DNA of 64,000 nucleotides from Nocardioides sp. YR527. Lineage in GTDB: Bacteria; Actinomycetota; Actinomycetes; Propionibacteriales; Nocardioidaceae. The stretch covers positions 62,001 to 126,000 of the forward strand of contig NZ_FNFN01000008.1 of assembly GCF_900101045.1 (NCBI RefSeq). Reading direction: 5' to 3'. Shown here piece after piece: positions 51,485-59,701 of the stretch; position 1 is the stretch's first letter, and each line of letters starts with the position of its first letter. The position numbers and the translations under genes are program-made. The notes under the pieces are model-generated. The model was not told the DNA's origin, ran no database searches, and saw only the letters and a list, made by a program, of their open reading frames with translations.

Positions 51485-52158
51485 GACGGCTCCGCGACGA
51501 GCCGGTAGCCCACGCCACGTACGGTCTGCAGGGTGCTCACGCCGAAGGGCCGGTCGATCTTCGCGCGCAGGTAGCGGACGTAGACGTCGACGACGTTGGA
51601 GGTGACGTCGTGGTGATCGCCCCAGGCCAGCGCGAGCAGCTGCTCACGGGTGAGGACCTGGTCGCGCCGGCGCATGAGCGCCTCGAGGAGGGTGAGCTCC
51701 CGGGTCGAGAGCGACAGCTCGGTCTCCCCGCGCCAGACCCGGCGCTCGGCCGGGTCCATGTGCAGGCCGCCGACCTCCAGCAGCACCGGCCGCGGCACCG
51801 GACCGCGCCGGGCGAGGGCCCGCATCCGGGCCAGCAGCTCCTGGAACGCGAACGGCTTTGCCAGGTAGTCGTCGGCTCCGCTGTCCAGGCCGGCGATGCG
51901 GTCCGCCACCGCGGTGCGCGCCGTCAGCATCAGGATCGGGATCCACACCCGCGCAGCCCGCAGCCGACGACAGACCTCGAAGCCGTCGATGTCGGGCAGC
52001 ATGACGTCCAGCAGCATGACGTCGTACTCGCCATCACGTGCCGAGGCGAGCGCCTGTGTGCCGGTCGCGACGGAGTCGACCACGCCGCCACGCTCGGTGA
52101 GCCCACGGGCGACGAGCGCGGCGAGCTTCTCCTCGTCCTCGACCAGCAGCACCCGCAC
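51481..52158 (-). CDS. OmpR/PhoB-family response regulator
   Basis: 225 residues. The receiver domain has the acidic pair Glu7-Asp8, phosphorylated Asp51 (VMLLDVMLPD), Thr79 (LTART) and Lys101 (AKPF). The C-terminal winged helix ends DVYVRYLRAKID...VRGVGYRLV, typical of OmpR/PhoB. The GTG at 52158 gives MRVLLVEDEE; it lies 20 bp from a four-heptamer repeat that is probably its own binding site. First gene of the operon with the sensor kinase; divergent from the PepSY gene. Confidence 0.91.
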   Translation of the reverse strand: MRVLLVEDEEKLAALVARGLTERGGVVDSVATGTQALASARDGEYDVMLLDVMLPDIDGFEVCRRLRAARVWIPILMLTARTAVADRIAGLDSGADDYLAKPFAFQELLARMRALARRGPVPRPVLLEVGGLHMDPAERRVWRGETELSLSTRELTLLEALMRRRDQVLTREQLLALAWGDHHDVTSNVVDVYVRYLRAKIDRPFGVSTLQTVRGVGYRLVAEPS

Positions 52159-52177
52159 ACGCTCATGCTAGGTCCGC

Positions 52178-52216
52178 GGATGAGCGCCGGATGAGAGACT
52201 CATCCGCCCCTCATCC
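52178..52216. promoter_or_regulatory. Four-heptamer symmetric site, probable response-regulator operator
   Basis: GGATGAG at 52178-52184 and 52189-52195 (11-bp period, direct), then CTCATCC at 52199-52205 and 52210-52216 (11-bp period, direct). Together they form a 39-bp symmetric array centred at 52197. It is placed symmetrically between the response regulator start (52158) and the PepSY start (52238). Confidence 0.78.
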
Positions 52217-52237
52217 AGCCTCCGTAGCGTCGATGCC

Positions 52238-52564
52238 ATGAAACTCACCCGCAAGCGCATCGCCGTCGTCGTCGCGGCCGCGGCCGTGGTCACCGCCGGA
52301 ACGGTCGGTGCGGCACGTGCCCTCTCCAGCGACGACGAGACCCACGAACAGCCCATCCCCGCCTCCGAGCTCGATCAGGCCGAGCAGGCCGCCCTGGCCG
52401 AGACCGGCGGCGGCACCGTCACCGCGACCGAGGTCGACGACGAGGAGAGCAAGTACGAGGTCGAGGTGACCCTCGACGACGGCAGCCAGGTCGACGTCCA
52501 GCTCGACGAGAACTTCCAGGTCGTCGGCACCGAAGGTGACGACGACTCCGGCTCCGACGACTGA
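52238..52564 (+). CDS. Small exported PepSY-type protein
   Basis: A 108-aa protein. The N terminus KLTRKRIAVVVAAAAVVTAG is a signal or anchor. A PepSY-like module follows (QAEQAALAETGGGTVTATEV then YEVEVTLDDGSQVDVQLDEN), and the tail is very acidic (DDDSGSDD). There is no good ribosome site, so the mRNA may have a very short leader. It is divergent from the two-component operon across the heptamer array, suggesting it is the regulated target or an accessory sensor that holds the kinase inactive. This is inference. Confidence 0.82.
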   Translation: MKLTRKRIAVVVAAAAVVTAGTVGAARALSSDDETHEQPIPASELDQAEQAALAETGGGTVTATEVDDEESKYEVEVTLDDGSQVDVQLDENFQVVGTEGDDDSGSDD

Positions 52565-52578
52565 CCCGAGGTCGTACG

Positions 52579-53340
52579 ATGCCTCGCCTCCGCCATCTCC
52601 TCGTCTGCTGCCTCGTGGTGGTCGCCGGCTGTGGCACCGAGGGGCTCCCGCAGGCGGACGACCCGGTCGATCTCGATCCCGCCGAGTTCACCGCCGACAT
52701 CACGAACCCGTGGTTCCCGCTCGAGCCGGGAACCCGCTGGACCTACCGCGAGACCACCGAGGACGGCGAGACCGTCGACGTCGACGTCATCGCCACCTCG
52801 GTGACCCGCGAGATCGCCGACGGAGTCACCGCCCGGGTCGTACGCGACACCGTCACCCGCGACGGCGACATCATCGAGGACACCCTCGACTGGTACGCCC
52901 AGGACGCCGACGGCACGGTCTGGTACCTCGGCGAGGACACCGCGGAGTTCGAGGACGGCGAGCTCACCACCCGCGAGGGGTCCTTCGAGGCCGGCGTCGA
53001 CGGCGCCCAGGCGGGTGTGATCATGCCCGCCTCCCCGGAGGTCGGGATGACCTACCGGCAGGAGTTCTACGAGGGCGAGGCCGAGGACAACGGCGAGGTC
53101 CTCGCGCTCGGCCGCCGGGCGAGCGTCCCCGCCGGCGAGTACGACGACCTGGTGAAGACCGCCGACACGACCCCGCTCGAACCCGACGTGCTGGAGCACA
53201 AGCTCTACGCGCGAGACGTCGGGCTGGTGCTCACGGTCGACAAGAAGGCCGGCGGTCGCGAGGAGCTCCTCGCGGTCACGCACGTCTCCCCCGCGGAGGC
53301 ACGTCGTGCCGGAGAAGCGCCGCTGGGCGAGGCGTACTGA
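52579..53340 (+). CDS. Secreted lipoprotein of unknown function
   Basis: A 253-aa protein with a lipobox, VVAGC (Cys18 lipidation site after HLLVCCLVVVAGC). The mature part is acidic and rich in Thr and Asp; FTADITNPWFPLEPGTRWTY is the clearest motif, and comparable stretches occur in uncharacterised exported actinobacterial proteins. It lies 14 bp after the PepSY gene on the same strand, probably in one operon, so it may be part of the same envelope response. No enzyme motif is seen. Confidence 0.8.
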   Translation: MPRLRHLLVCCLVVVAGCGTEGLPQADDPVDLDPAEFTADITNPWFPLEPGTRWTYRETTEDGETVDVDVIATSVTREIADGVTARVVRDTVTRDGDIIEDTLDWYAQDADGTVWYLGEDTAEFEDGELTTREGSFEAGVDGAQAGVIMPASPEVGMTYRQEFYEGEAEDNGEVLALGRRASVPAGEYDDLVKTADTTPLEPDVLEHKLYARDVGLVLTVDKKAGGREELLAVTHVSPAEARRAGEAPLGEAY

Positions 53341-53373
53341 CCGCAGGCCCGGCGCGATGCGCCGGGCCTGCGG
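53341..53373. terminator. 15-bp perfect hairpin terminator
   Basis: CCGCAGGCCCGGCGC (53341-53355), GAT loop, GCGCCGGGCCTGCGG (53359-53373). It starts directly after the lipoprotein stop and serves the convergent beta-helix gene as well. Confidence 0.85.
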
Positions 53374-53387
53374 TGGTGGGGCTGCCG

Positions 53388-55280
53388 TCAGGAACGGGCC
53401 GCCGCGATCTGCGCGCTCACGTCGTAGGGGAACTCCGAGGTGATGCCGATCTTGTCGTACTCCATCTTCGAGGCGTCGAAACCGTCGTTCCAGTTGCCGT
53501 TGGTGACCTCGTTGCACTGGTAGGACTGGTAGGACTGGTCGGTGGTCTCACCGACCTCGATGTTGGTGAAGGAGAACCCGCAGCCGCCGGCGTCCATGTG
53601 GATGCCGCGCGTGCCGGAGTCGGGCATCTCCCCGACCGGGTCGGTCAGTACGTCGCCGATCACCATCTGCTCCACCGTGTTCTTGACGGGGTGCGGATCC
53701 TGGTTGGCCACGCCGTAGGTGTAGAACGCGCCCATGTCACCGGAGTCGAGGCCGGCGTTCTGGATCTCGATGTAACGGAAGGTGTTGTTGTCGGTGTACT
53801 GCTCGCCGTCGACGACCTCCGGACGCGACTCCAGGCTGATGCCGTACCGCGCGGAGTGGTTGACGAAGATGTTCTCGACCAGGTTGTTGCCGGTGTCCAT
53901 CAGCTCGACCCCGGACGCGTCGCCGGGCACCAGCTCGCCGATGTGGTCGATGAACACGTTGGAGATCGTGTGCCCGTGGCTCAGGTCGCCCTCACCGGGC
54001 CAGCCACCCTCGATCTTGATGGCGTCCGCGCCGATGTTCTCGAACCAGCTGTTGGTGACCTTCAGGCCCTCGTTGGCGAACAGGGCGTAGACACCCATGA
54101 ACCCGGTGTCGGAGACGTGCAGGTTGGTGAGCGTGATGTCCTTGGTGTTCTCCAGCGTGATCGCGCCGAACCGGTTGCGCGGCATCTCGATCTGCCGGTC
54201 GTACTCGGGATACTTGTGCGCGTCACCCGAGTCGCCCGCCGAGATCCACCCCGAGCGGTACCAGTCGGTGAAGTCGCTGTGCTGCAACCCGATGCCGTCG
54301 AAGGTGATGTTCTGCGCCCGGCGCTCCGGCGTCGCACCCTTGACGTCGATCAGCTTCTTCACCGTCGGCGCCATGATCCGCACCTTGCTGATGTCGCCCT
54401 TCGGCTTGTAGTAGACCTCGTTGTTGGCGTAGTCGAAGTAGTACTCGCCCGCCTGGTCGAGGAACGGCAGCGCGTTCTGGATGAAGTAGCGCGAGCCGCC
54501 GCCGCTGTTGACCAGCGCGTAGCGCGTCCAGTACTTCAGCGTGGTGAAGCCCTTGCGGTAGTCGGCCCCGCCGATCGGCACGATGTCGGTGAACCAGCTC
54601 CAGGAGCCGCCGGACCACACGGTCAGCTGGGCGTTGGCCAGGGGGTTGCTGGTCGGGGTGTCGTCCCATGCCGGGTCCCAGTCACCGTCCTCCCAGTAGA
54701 GCCACTGCCGTACGGCCTCCTTCTCGGGCTCACCGAGCTTGGAGAAGAGGTACGGCCCGTGGGAGTCCACCGACCCGCGGTTGGGGTAGCGGGCGACCTC
54801 GGCGCGCGCACCGTCCTCGAACAGCGTGTAGAACCGCTGGCCCGGCTCGACCTTGGTCTTGTAGATCCCGTCGCGGAACGGCTCCCACCCGGTCAGCTCC
54901 TTCGCACCGGTCAGCACCGCCTTGCCCGGCCCGTCCACCGACCGGTAGACGACGTCGTGGCCGTTGCTGCCGCTGTCGCGGTCATCGAGCTCGAGGGTGG
55001 AGTCCACCTGGTACTCGCCCGCCCGGACGTTGACCGTGACGTCGCAACCCATTCGAGCATTGAGCTTCTTGTCGCGAATCTGGTCGCGAGCACGCTCCAG
55101 GGTTGCGAACGGCGCGCTCTCCGACCCGGCCGCCTTGTCGCTGCCGTCGGGCGAGACCCAGAGAGCCTTGCACTTTCCTCCCGCCGCGTCGGCGGTTCCT
55201 GCGGTGACCGCGAAACCGGTGACCGCGACGACGGCCGCCGCGGCCAACGCGCCCAGGCGGCGCGTCATTGGTTGCTGCAT
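53388..55280 (-). CDS. Secreted right-handed beta-helix protein, GH141-like
   Basis: A 630-aa protein with a signal peptide ending ATADA-like (TAGTADA), then ALWVSPDGSDKAAGSESAPF, the opening of right-handed parallel beta-helix enzymes. The conserved line LFEDGARAEVARYPN and later helix rungs (NIEVGET, FIDHIGEL, NTFRYIEIQNAGLD) recall the GH141/pectin-lyase-like group. It is exported and likely cuts or trims a polysaccharide; I cannot identify the catalytic residues with confidence. It is divergent from the GntR regulator. A second beta-helix protein ends the window. Confidence 0.82.
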   Translation of the reverse strand: MQQPMTRRLGALAAAAVVAVTGFAVTAGTADAAGGKCKALWVSPDGSDKAAGSESAPFATLERARDQIRDKKLNARMGCDVTVNVRAGEYQVDSTLELDDRDSGSNGHDVVYRSVDGPGKAVLTGAKELTGWEPFRDGIYKTKVEPGQRFYTLFEDGARAEVARYPNRGSVDSHGPYLFSKLGEPEKEAVRQWLYWEDGDWDPAWDDTPTSNPLANAQLTVWSGGSWSWFTDIVPIGGADYRKGFTTLKYWTRYALVNSGGGSRYFIQNALPFLDQAGEYYFDYANNEVYYKPKGDISKVRIMAPTVKKLIDVKGATPERRAQNITFDGIGLQHSDFTDWYRSGWISAGDSGDAHKYPEYDRQIEMPRNRFGAITLENTKDITLTNLHVSDTGFMGVYALFANEGLKVTNSWFENIGADAIKIEGGWPGEGDLSHGHTISNVFIDHIGELVPGDASGVELMDTGNNLVENIFVNHSARYGISLESRPEVVDGEQYTDNNTFRYIEIQNAGLDSGDMGAFYTYGVANQDPHPVKNTVEQMVIGDVLTDPVGEMPDSGTRGIHMDAGGCGFSFTNIEVGETTDQSYQSYQCNEVTNGNWNDGFDASKMEYDKIGITSEFPYDVSAQIAAARS

Positions 55281-55400
55281 GGTCCGTTCCCTTCTCTATG
55301 GGGGCGGAGCGCCCGGCGAGAGACAGAAGGACCACCCAGGGGTGGCCGTGCGGCCTCCGAGACGAGCTCCGTGTGACATGCGCCACCCTACTAGGGTGAT

Positions 55401-55414
55401 GTCATACATATGAC
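55401..55414. promoter_or_regulatory. GTCATA-N2-TATGAC operator-like dyad
   Basis: GTCATA (55401-55406), CA, TATGAC (55409-55414) is a perfect inverted repeat between the divergent beta-helix and GntR genes. FadR-type GntR regulators commonly bind short T-rich dyads of this size. Confidence 0.6.
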
Positions 55415-55511
55415 GTGTCAAGCCTTGGCTGGATGATGAGATGTCTCGAACGTCGACGCGGCACGGCCATGTCGCCGCTTCGGCGACGTACGATGTCCTA
55501 CACTTCCGGGT

Positions 55512-56276
55512 ATGCCGCAACCGCTCTCACGGACCACCACGGTCCTCTCTCAGCCGCGTGACCGGCAGCCGATGCTCGGCGTGGTGGTCGTCGACGAGCT
55601 CGTGGACGCGATCGTCTCCGGGCGCCTGGCGCCGGGCGACGCACTGCCGCCCGAAGGACCGCTCAGCGAACAGTTCGGCGTGAGCCGCACCGTCGTCCGC
55701 GAGTCCGTGAAGCGCATCGAGGAGAAGGGCCTGGTCACGATCGCGCGTGGGCGCGGCACCGAGGTGCGCCCCATGACCGCGTGGAACACGATGGACCGAG
55801 TGGTCCTCACCGCCCTGATCAAGCACGACGAGACCCTGGGCATCCTCGACGAGCTCAGTGTCGTCCGTGCCCAGCTCGAGTCGGTGATGGCGGCGGAGGC
55901 CGCCCAGCGCCGGTCGGAGGAGCAGGTCGCCGAGCTCGACCAGGCGATTCAGCGGATGCGGGAGAGCACCGCCGACGAGGAGGTCTTCCGCGCCGCCGAC
56001 GTGGCCTTCCACGAGACCGTCATGGAGATCTCCCGCAACAGGCTGGCCAGCAACATCGCGCGCACGCTCATGGACCGGGCACTGGAGAGCTCGCGCTACC
56101 ACGGGGTCGACACGCCCGACGCGTTCGCGGTGACCCTGCGCGAGCACGAGGCCGTGCTGGCCGCGATCTCCGAGGGCGACGCCGTCCGCGCCCAGGACGC
56201 GATGAACGACCACATCCTCGAGGCGTGGCGCCGCCGCCGGCTGCCACTGTCCGACGCCGGCGACCGCAAGGACTGA
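55512..56276 (+). CDS. GntR-family (FadR subfamily) regulator
   Basis: 254 residues. The N-terminal winged helix is LAPGDALPPEGPLSEQFGVS followed by RTVVRESVKRIEEKGLV, and the C-terminal FCD domain holds the metal/effector residues (FHETVMEISRNRL, REHEAVLAAISEGDAVRAQD, MNDHILEA). FadR-type members often sense sugar acids such as galacturonate, gluconate or a keto-acid, which fits the hydroxyacid dehydrogenase and epimerase genes nearby. It is divergent from the secreted beta-helix gene and convergent with the ABC permeases. Confidence 0.88.
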   Translation: MPQPLSRTTTVLSQPRDRQPMLGVVVVDELVDAIVSGRLAPGDALPPEGPLSEQFGVSRTVVRESVKRIEEKGLVTIARGRGTEVRPMTAWNTMDRVVLTALIKHDETLGILDELSVVRAQLESVMAAEAAQRRSEEQVAELDQAIQRMRESTADEEVFRAADVAFHETVMEISRNRLASNIARTLMDRALESSRYHGVDTPDAFAVTLREHEAVLAAISEGDAVRAQDAMNDHILEAWRRRRLPLSDAGDRKD

Positions 56277-56293
56277 ACCGGTCGCAGAACGAG

Positions 56294-56334
56294 GCTCGAT
56301 GGCGTGGGGCGGTGTCGCGCCCACGCCATCGAGC
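56294..56334. terminator. 15-bp hairpin terminator between GntR and ABC operon
   Basis: GCTCGATGGCGTGGG (56294-56308) pairs perfectly with CCCACGCCATCGAGC (56320-56334), 11-base loop. It separates convergent genes. Confidence 0.8.
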
Positions 56335-56339
56335 ACAGG

Positions 56340-57212
56340 TCAGCCCTTGACCGCCCCGGCGGCCATCCCGCTCATCACCCAGCGCTGGGTGAGCACGAAG
56401 ATCACCAGGATGGGCAGCACGGCGAGCAGGAGCGTCGGGAACACCTGGGTGTAGTCGGCGGAGTACTCCCCCACGGACGCGTAGACACCCGTGGTGACCG
56501 TGTAGAGGCCCGAGCCGGGACCCAGGATGAGCTGCGGACTGGCGAAGTCGTTCCACACGCTCAAGGTATTCAGGATGAACACGGTCGCCAGGATCGGTTT
56601 CATCAACGGCAGGATGATCGTCCACAACGTCCGGTAGGGACCAGCGCCGTCGATCGCCGCCGCCTCGTCGAGCGAGGAGGGCAGCATCCGGATGAACCCG
56701 GTGAAGACGAAGATCGTGAACGGCACCGTCGCGGAGGCCATGAAGAGCACCAGACCGGGGAACGTCGACATCAGCCCGATCGCCCGGAGCACGAAGATCA
56801 CCGGCACCAGGATCACCTGGGTCGGGATGAACATGCCCGAGATGAAGAACAGCAGCGCCGCCCCGAACACCGGGCGCGGGGAGCGCGCGATGACGTACGC
56901 CGCCGGCGCACAGACGCCTATCGAGACCAGGTTCACGCAGATGACCAGCGCGATCGTCACGGCGTAGCCGAACGCGATGTCGAAGTCCGGGTTGTTCCAG
57001 GCTGCAGCGAGATGCTCGAGCGTGAACTGACCGGGCGAGAGCGAGAACGGCCGGCTGATGATGTCGCGCTGGTCCTTGAACGCATTGACGACCAAGAGGT
57101 ACATCGGCACCAGCATCACCACGCAAAGTGCCGTGACCGTGGCATACCAGAACGGCGTACGCCGCTCGCCGGTCGAGCTCCGCCGACCGGTCAGGGCTTG
57201 CAGCGCGCTCAT
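56340..57212 (-). CDS. Sugar ABC transporter permease (MalG type)
   Basis: A 290-aa inner-membrane protein with six hydrophobic segments. The coupling EAA loop is EAAAIDGAGPYRTLWTIILP. The N terminus PFWYATVTALCVVMLVPMYL is typical of MalG-like carbohydrate permeases. The ATG at 57212 overlaps the preceding permease by 4 bp. The longer frame upstream is the other permease's shadow. No ATPase gene is present, so it probably uses a shared MsiK-like ATPase elsewhere. Confidence 0.9.
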   Translation of the reverse strand: MSALQALTGRRSSTGERRTPFWYATVTALCVVMLVPMYLLVVNAFKDQRDIISRPFSLSPGQFTLEHLAAAWNNPDFDIAFGYAVTIALVICVNLVSIGVCAPAAYVIARSPRPVFGAALLFFISGMFIPTQVILVPVIFVLRAIGLMSTFPGLVLFMASATVPFTIFVFTGFIRMLPSSLDEAAAIDGAGPYRTLWTIILPLMKPILATVFILNTLSVWNDFASPQLILGPGSGLYTVTTGVYASVGEYSADYTQVFPTLLLAVLPILVIFVLTQRWVMSGMAAGAVKG

Positions 57213-58198
57213 GCCTGCGCCCCCTGGTCGTGACGGCGTCGCAGCGCGAGCACGCCGAACGCGAGGAACGCGGCCACCAGGATGAGGACCACTGCCTCGG
57301 CCGAGGCCAGCCCGACCTGCCGCTTGGGGAACTCCACGGCGAGGATCTGGTAGGCGAAGGTCTTCGTGGATCCTGCCGGTCCGCCGCCGGTCAGGGAGAC
57401 GACGACGTCGTAGGTCTTGAGCAGCGAGATCATCGAGGTGATCAGGGCCACCGTCACCGAGGGCGCGAGGGCCGGCCAGGTGACGTGGCGGAAGGTCTGC
57501 CAGCGGTTGGCACCGTCCATGCGCGAGGCCTCCAAGAGCTCGGCGGGCACGGCCTGGAGCCCGGCGAGGTAGATGAGCAGCTGGACGCCGAACTGCGCCC
57601 AGGCGATGACGAGGATCAAGGTGGCGAGCGCCCAGGTCTCGTCGCTGAGGAACGGGAGTGGGCTGCGGCCCAGGTTCTCCAGCACCGAGTTGACCGCTCC
57701 CTGCGGGCCCAGGATCGCCGACCAGAGGAAGCCGACGACGATCAGGCTGAGCACGTGGGGGTAGAACATGACCACCCGGGCGAACGCGGTGAAGCGGGTG
57801 GTGCGCCACAGCAGGAGAGCCAGGCCCAGGGCCGCGGCGTTGACCACCATCGAGCCCGCGACCGCGACGATCGCGGTCACCACCATGGAGCCCCGGACGT
57901 CGGCGGACTCGAAGATCCGGACGTAGTTGTCGAAGCCGACGATCTCCGGGGTCTGGGTCGGGAAGCCGTTGTAGTCGGTGAAGCTGTAGTAGACGGCGTA
58001 TCCGACGGGGACGACGAGGAGGCCGACGAAGACCACCAACGCGGGCAGCACCATCGAGGCCTCCACCCACCGCGACGTGCGCGGACGGGAGCCGGATGAC
58101 CTGCCGGTCGTCCGGCGAGGCCGGGCCCCTCCCTCCCGCGGCAGGTTCGCTGCCGCGGGAGGGCTGTCGGTCTTGCTGGCGCTCATGAGAGCCATCAT
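57209..58198 (-). CDS. Sugar ABC transporter permease (MalF type)
   Basis: A 329-aa permease with six hydrophobic segments and the EAA loop EASRMDGANRWQTFRHVTWP. The N-terminal 45 residues are hydrophilic and rich in Arg and Pro. CGAGGAGAACG lies just before the ATG at 58198. It lies 27 bp after the substrate-binding protein gene and overlaps the second permease, so the order is binding protein, MalF-type, MalG-type. The transported compound is presumably a sugar or uronate oligomer. Confidence 0.9.
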   Translation of the reverse strand: MMALMSASKTDSPPAAANLPREGGARPRRTTGRSSGSRPRTSRWVEASMVLPALVVFVGLLVVPVGYAVYYSFTDYNGFPTQTPEIVGFDNYVRIFESADVRGSMVVTAIVAVAGSMVVNAAALGLALLLWRTTRFTAFARVVMFYPHVLSLIVVGFLWSAILGPQGAVNSVLENLGRSPLPFLSDETWALATLILVIAWAQFGVQLLIYLAGLQAVPAELLEASRMDGANRWQTFRHVTWPALAPSVTVALITSMISLLKTYDVVVSLTGGGPAGSTKTFAYQILAVEFPKRQVGLASAEAVVLILVAAFLAFGVLALRRRHDQGAQA

Positions 58199-58225
58199 CG
58201 TTCTCCTCGTCGTGGCCCCGAGGGG

Positions 58226-59485
58226 TCACCCATTCTGTTCGGCCCAGTCGTCGAGCGCCTTCGCGGCGTCCTCGGGACTGGTTCCGGTGTAGAGGCTCTG
58301 CACGATCTCGGTGAACTTGTCGTTGAGGCCGACGACGGGCAGGCGGATGTCGCCCGCACCTTCGCCCACAGCCACCAGCGCGGGCGCCTCGTCGATGACC
58401 GCCTGGATCTCGGTCGCGACCGGGGACTGCTCGACGGCCGCGCCGGCACGGAACACGCCGTCGGCGGTCAGCTGGCTCTCGATCGCAGCCTCATCGGTCA
58501 CGAGGTACTCGACGAGCTGAAGGGCCTCGTCGGAGTGCTCGCTACCGGCGTAGACCATGTAGGGGCTGGCCATGGTGGCGCCCTGGGGGCCGGGGTAGGC
58601 CATGCCGTCGTCCACCGGCGGGGAGAAGACGCCCACCTCGAAGGGAAGCTCGCCCGCGTTGTCCAGGCTCGCGACGAGCCAGCTCCCGAGCGGGTACATC
58701 CCGACCTTGCCCTCCATGAAGTTGGCGTCGGCGGTGGTCGGGTCGAGGCCGACATCGGTCTTCTTGATGTAGCCGTCGCCCAGCCAGGTGGCGTAGTGCT
58801 CGAACATCGGCTCGAAGGCGTCGCCGAGGGTCAGCTTCTCGTCGGCGACGGCCGACTGCCACTCGGGCTGCTCGGTGTTGAGCGTGGGGTGCCACAGCTG
58901 CTGGAGCTGGAGGCCGGTCTGCCACTGGCCCGCGGTCTGCAGCGGGGTGTAGCCGGCGTCGGCGAGCTGGCCGAGAGTGGCGTTGAACTCGTCCCAGGTC
59001 TGCGGCGTGGCCTTGATGCCCGCCTTCTCGAAGGCCGTCTTGTTGTAGTAGACGAGCGACTGCGCCTGGGAGCCGACACCGGCGACCAGTCGCTTGCCGT
59101 CGATGGCGTACGTGTCGACCATCGGCGTGTCCTCGACCCAGCTCTCCTCGGAGAGGTCGAGCACCTCCGGGGCGATCTGGTCGTCCGGGAAGATGGACTG
59201 CACCACGTCGGGAGCGGTGCCCGCCGCGAGCTGAGAGCTGAAGGTCTCGCCCACGTTGGTGCCGGTCGGGCCCTCGATCTTGACGTCGATGCCGGTCTCG
59301 TCCTCGAAGGGCTTCACCAGATCGTTCCAGAAGTCCTTGGTGAGGTTGTCGGTCAGGTTGACCAGCACCCGCACCTCCTTGCTGTCGTCGCTGGCGGCGC
59401 CGTTGCCTCCACAGGCAGCGGTCGCGATCAGGGGAAGCAGAACCGCTGCGACAGCACCCGCCCTCCACAAGCGTCGTGTCTCCAC
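58226..59485 (-). CDS. Extracellular sugar-binding lipoprotein (ABC importer)
   Basis: A 419-aa family 1 solute-binding protein. The lipobox is LIATAAC. Typical stretches are LVNLTDNLTKDFWNDLVKPF, ETGIDVKIEGPTG, GTAPDVVQS, VYYNKTAFEKAGI and the C-terminal LDDWAEQNG. The GTG at 59485 follows GGAGATTCC. It is the first gene of the importer operon. The AT-rich inverted repeat at 59613 lies in the divergent region with the dehydrogenase gene, so importer and catabolic genes may be co-controlled by the GntR protein. Confidence 0.9.
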   Translation of the reverse strand: METRRLWRAGAVAAVLLPLIATAACGGNGAASDDSKEVRVLVNLTDNLTKDFWNDLVKPFEDETGIDVKIEGPTGTNVGETFSSQLAAGTAPDVVQSIFPDDQIAPEVLDLSEESWVEDTPMVDTYAIDGKRLVAGVGSQAQSLVYYNKTAFEKAGIKATPQTWDEFNATLGQLADAGYTPLQTAGQWQTGLQLQQLWHPTLNTEQPEWQSAVADEKLTLGDAFEPMFEHYATWLGDGYIKKTDVGLDPTTADANFMEGKVGMYPLGSWLVASLDNAGELPFEVGVFSPPVDDGMAYPGPQGATMASPYMVYAGSEHSDEALQLVEYLVTDEAAIESQLTADGVFRAGAAVEQSPVATEIQAVIDEAPALVAVGEGAGDIRLPVVGLNDKFTEIVQSLYTGTSPEDAAKALDDWAEQNG

Positions 59486-59612
59486 AGGAATCTCCGTTTC
59501 GTCGTCCGTCGATCTTCATGCGACGGAGGTTGTTCGCGTGGACTCTGGCGATTCGGACTGCCGACCACCGGAGTGAGGAAAGCGCTATCCCGGGCGCCAA
59601 CGTGACGAAGAT

Positions 59613-59627
59613 AACACATCTTATGTT
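59613..59627. promoter_or_regulatory. AT-rich inverted repeat in the divergent importer/dehydrogenase promoter
   Basis: AACACA (59613-59618) and TATGTT (59622-59627) pair at 5 of 6 positions in the AT-rich patch GATAACACATCTTATGTTTA. It differs from the dyad at 55401, so a common regulator is not shown. Confidence 0.45.
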
Positions 59628-59701
59628 TAAATGGGCAAGCCCAGATCCGGCCGTTTCCGAAACGGCCCCGACAGCCTCGACGACCCGAGAGGATCCGCCT
59701 C

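Noticed and set aside
52536..55376. 946-codon plus-strand frame over the lipoprotein and beta-helix genes
   Set aside because: It crosses a terminator and two real genes of opposite strands, and the product shows no domain.
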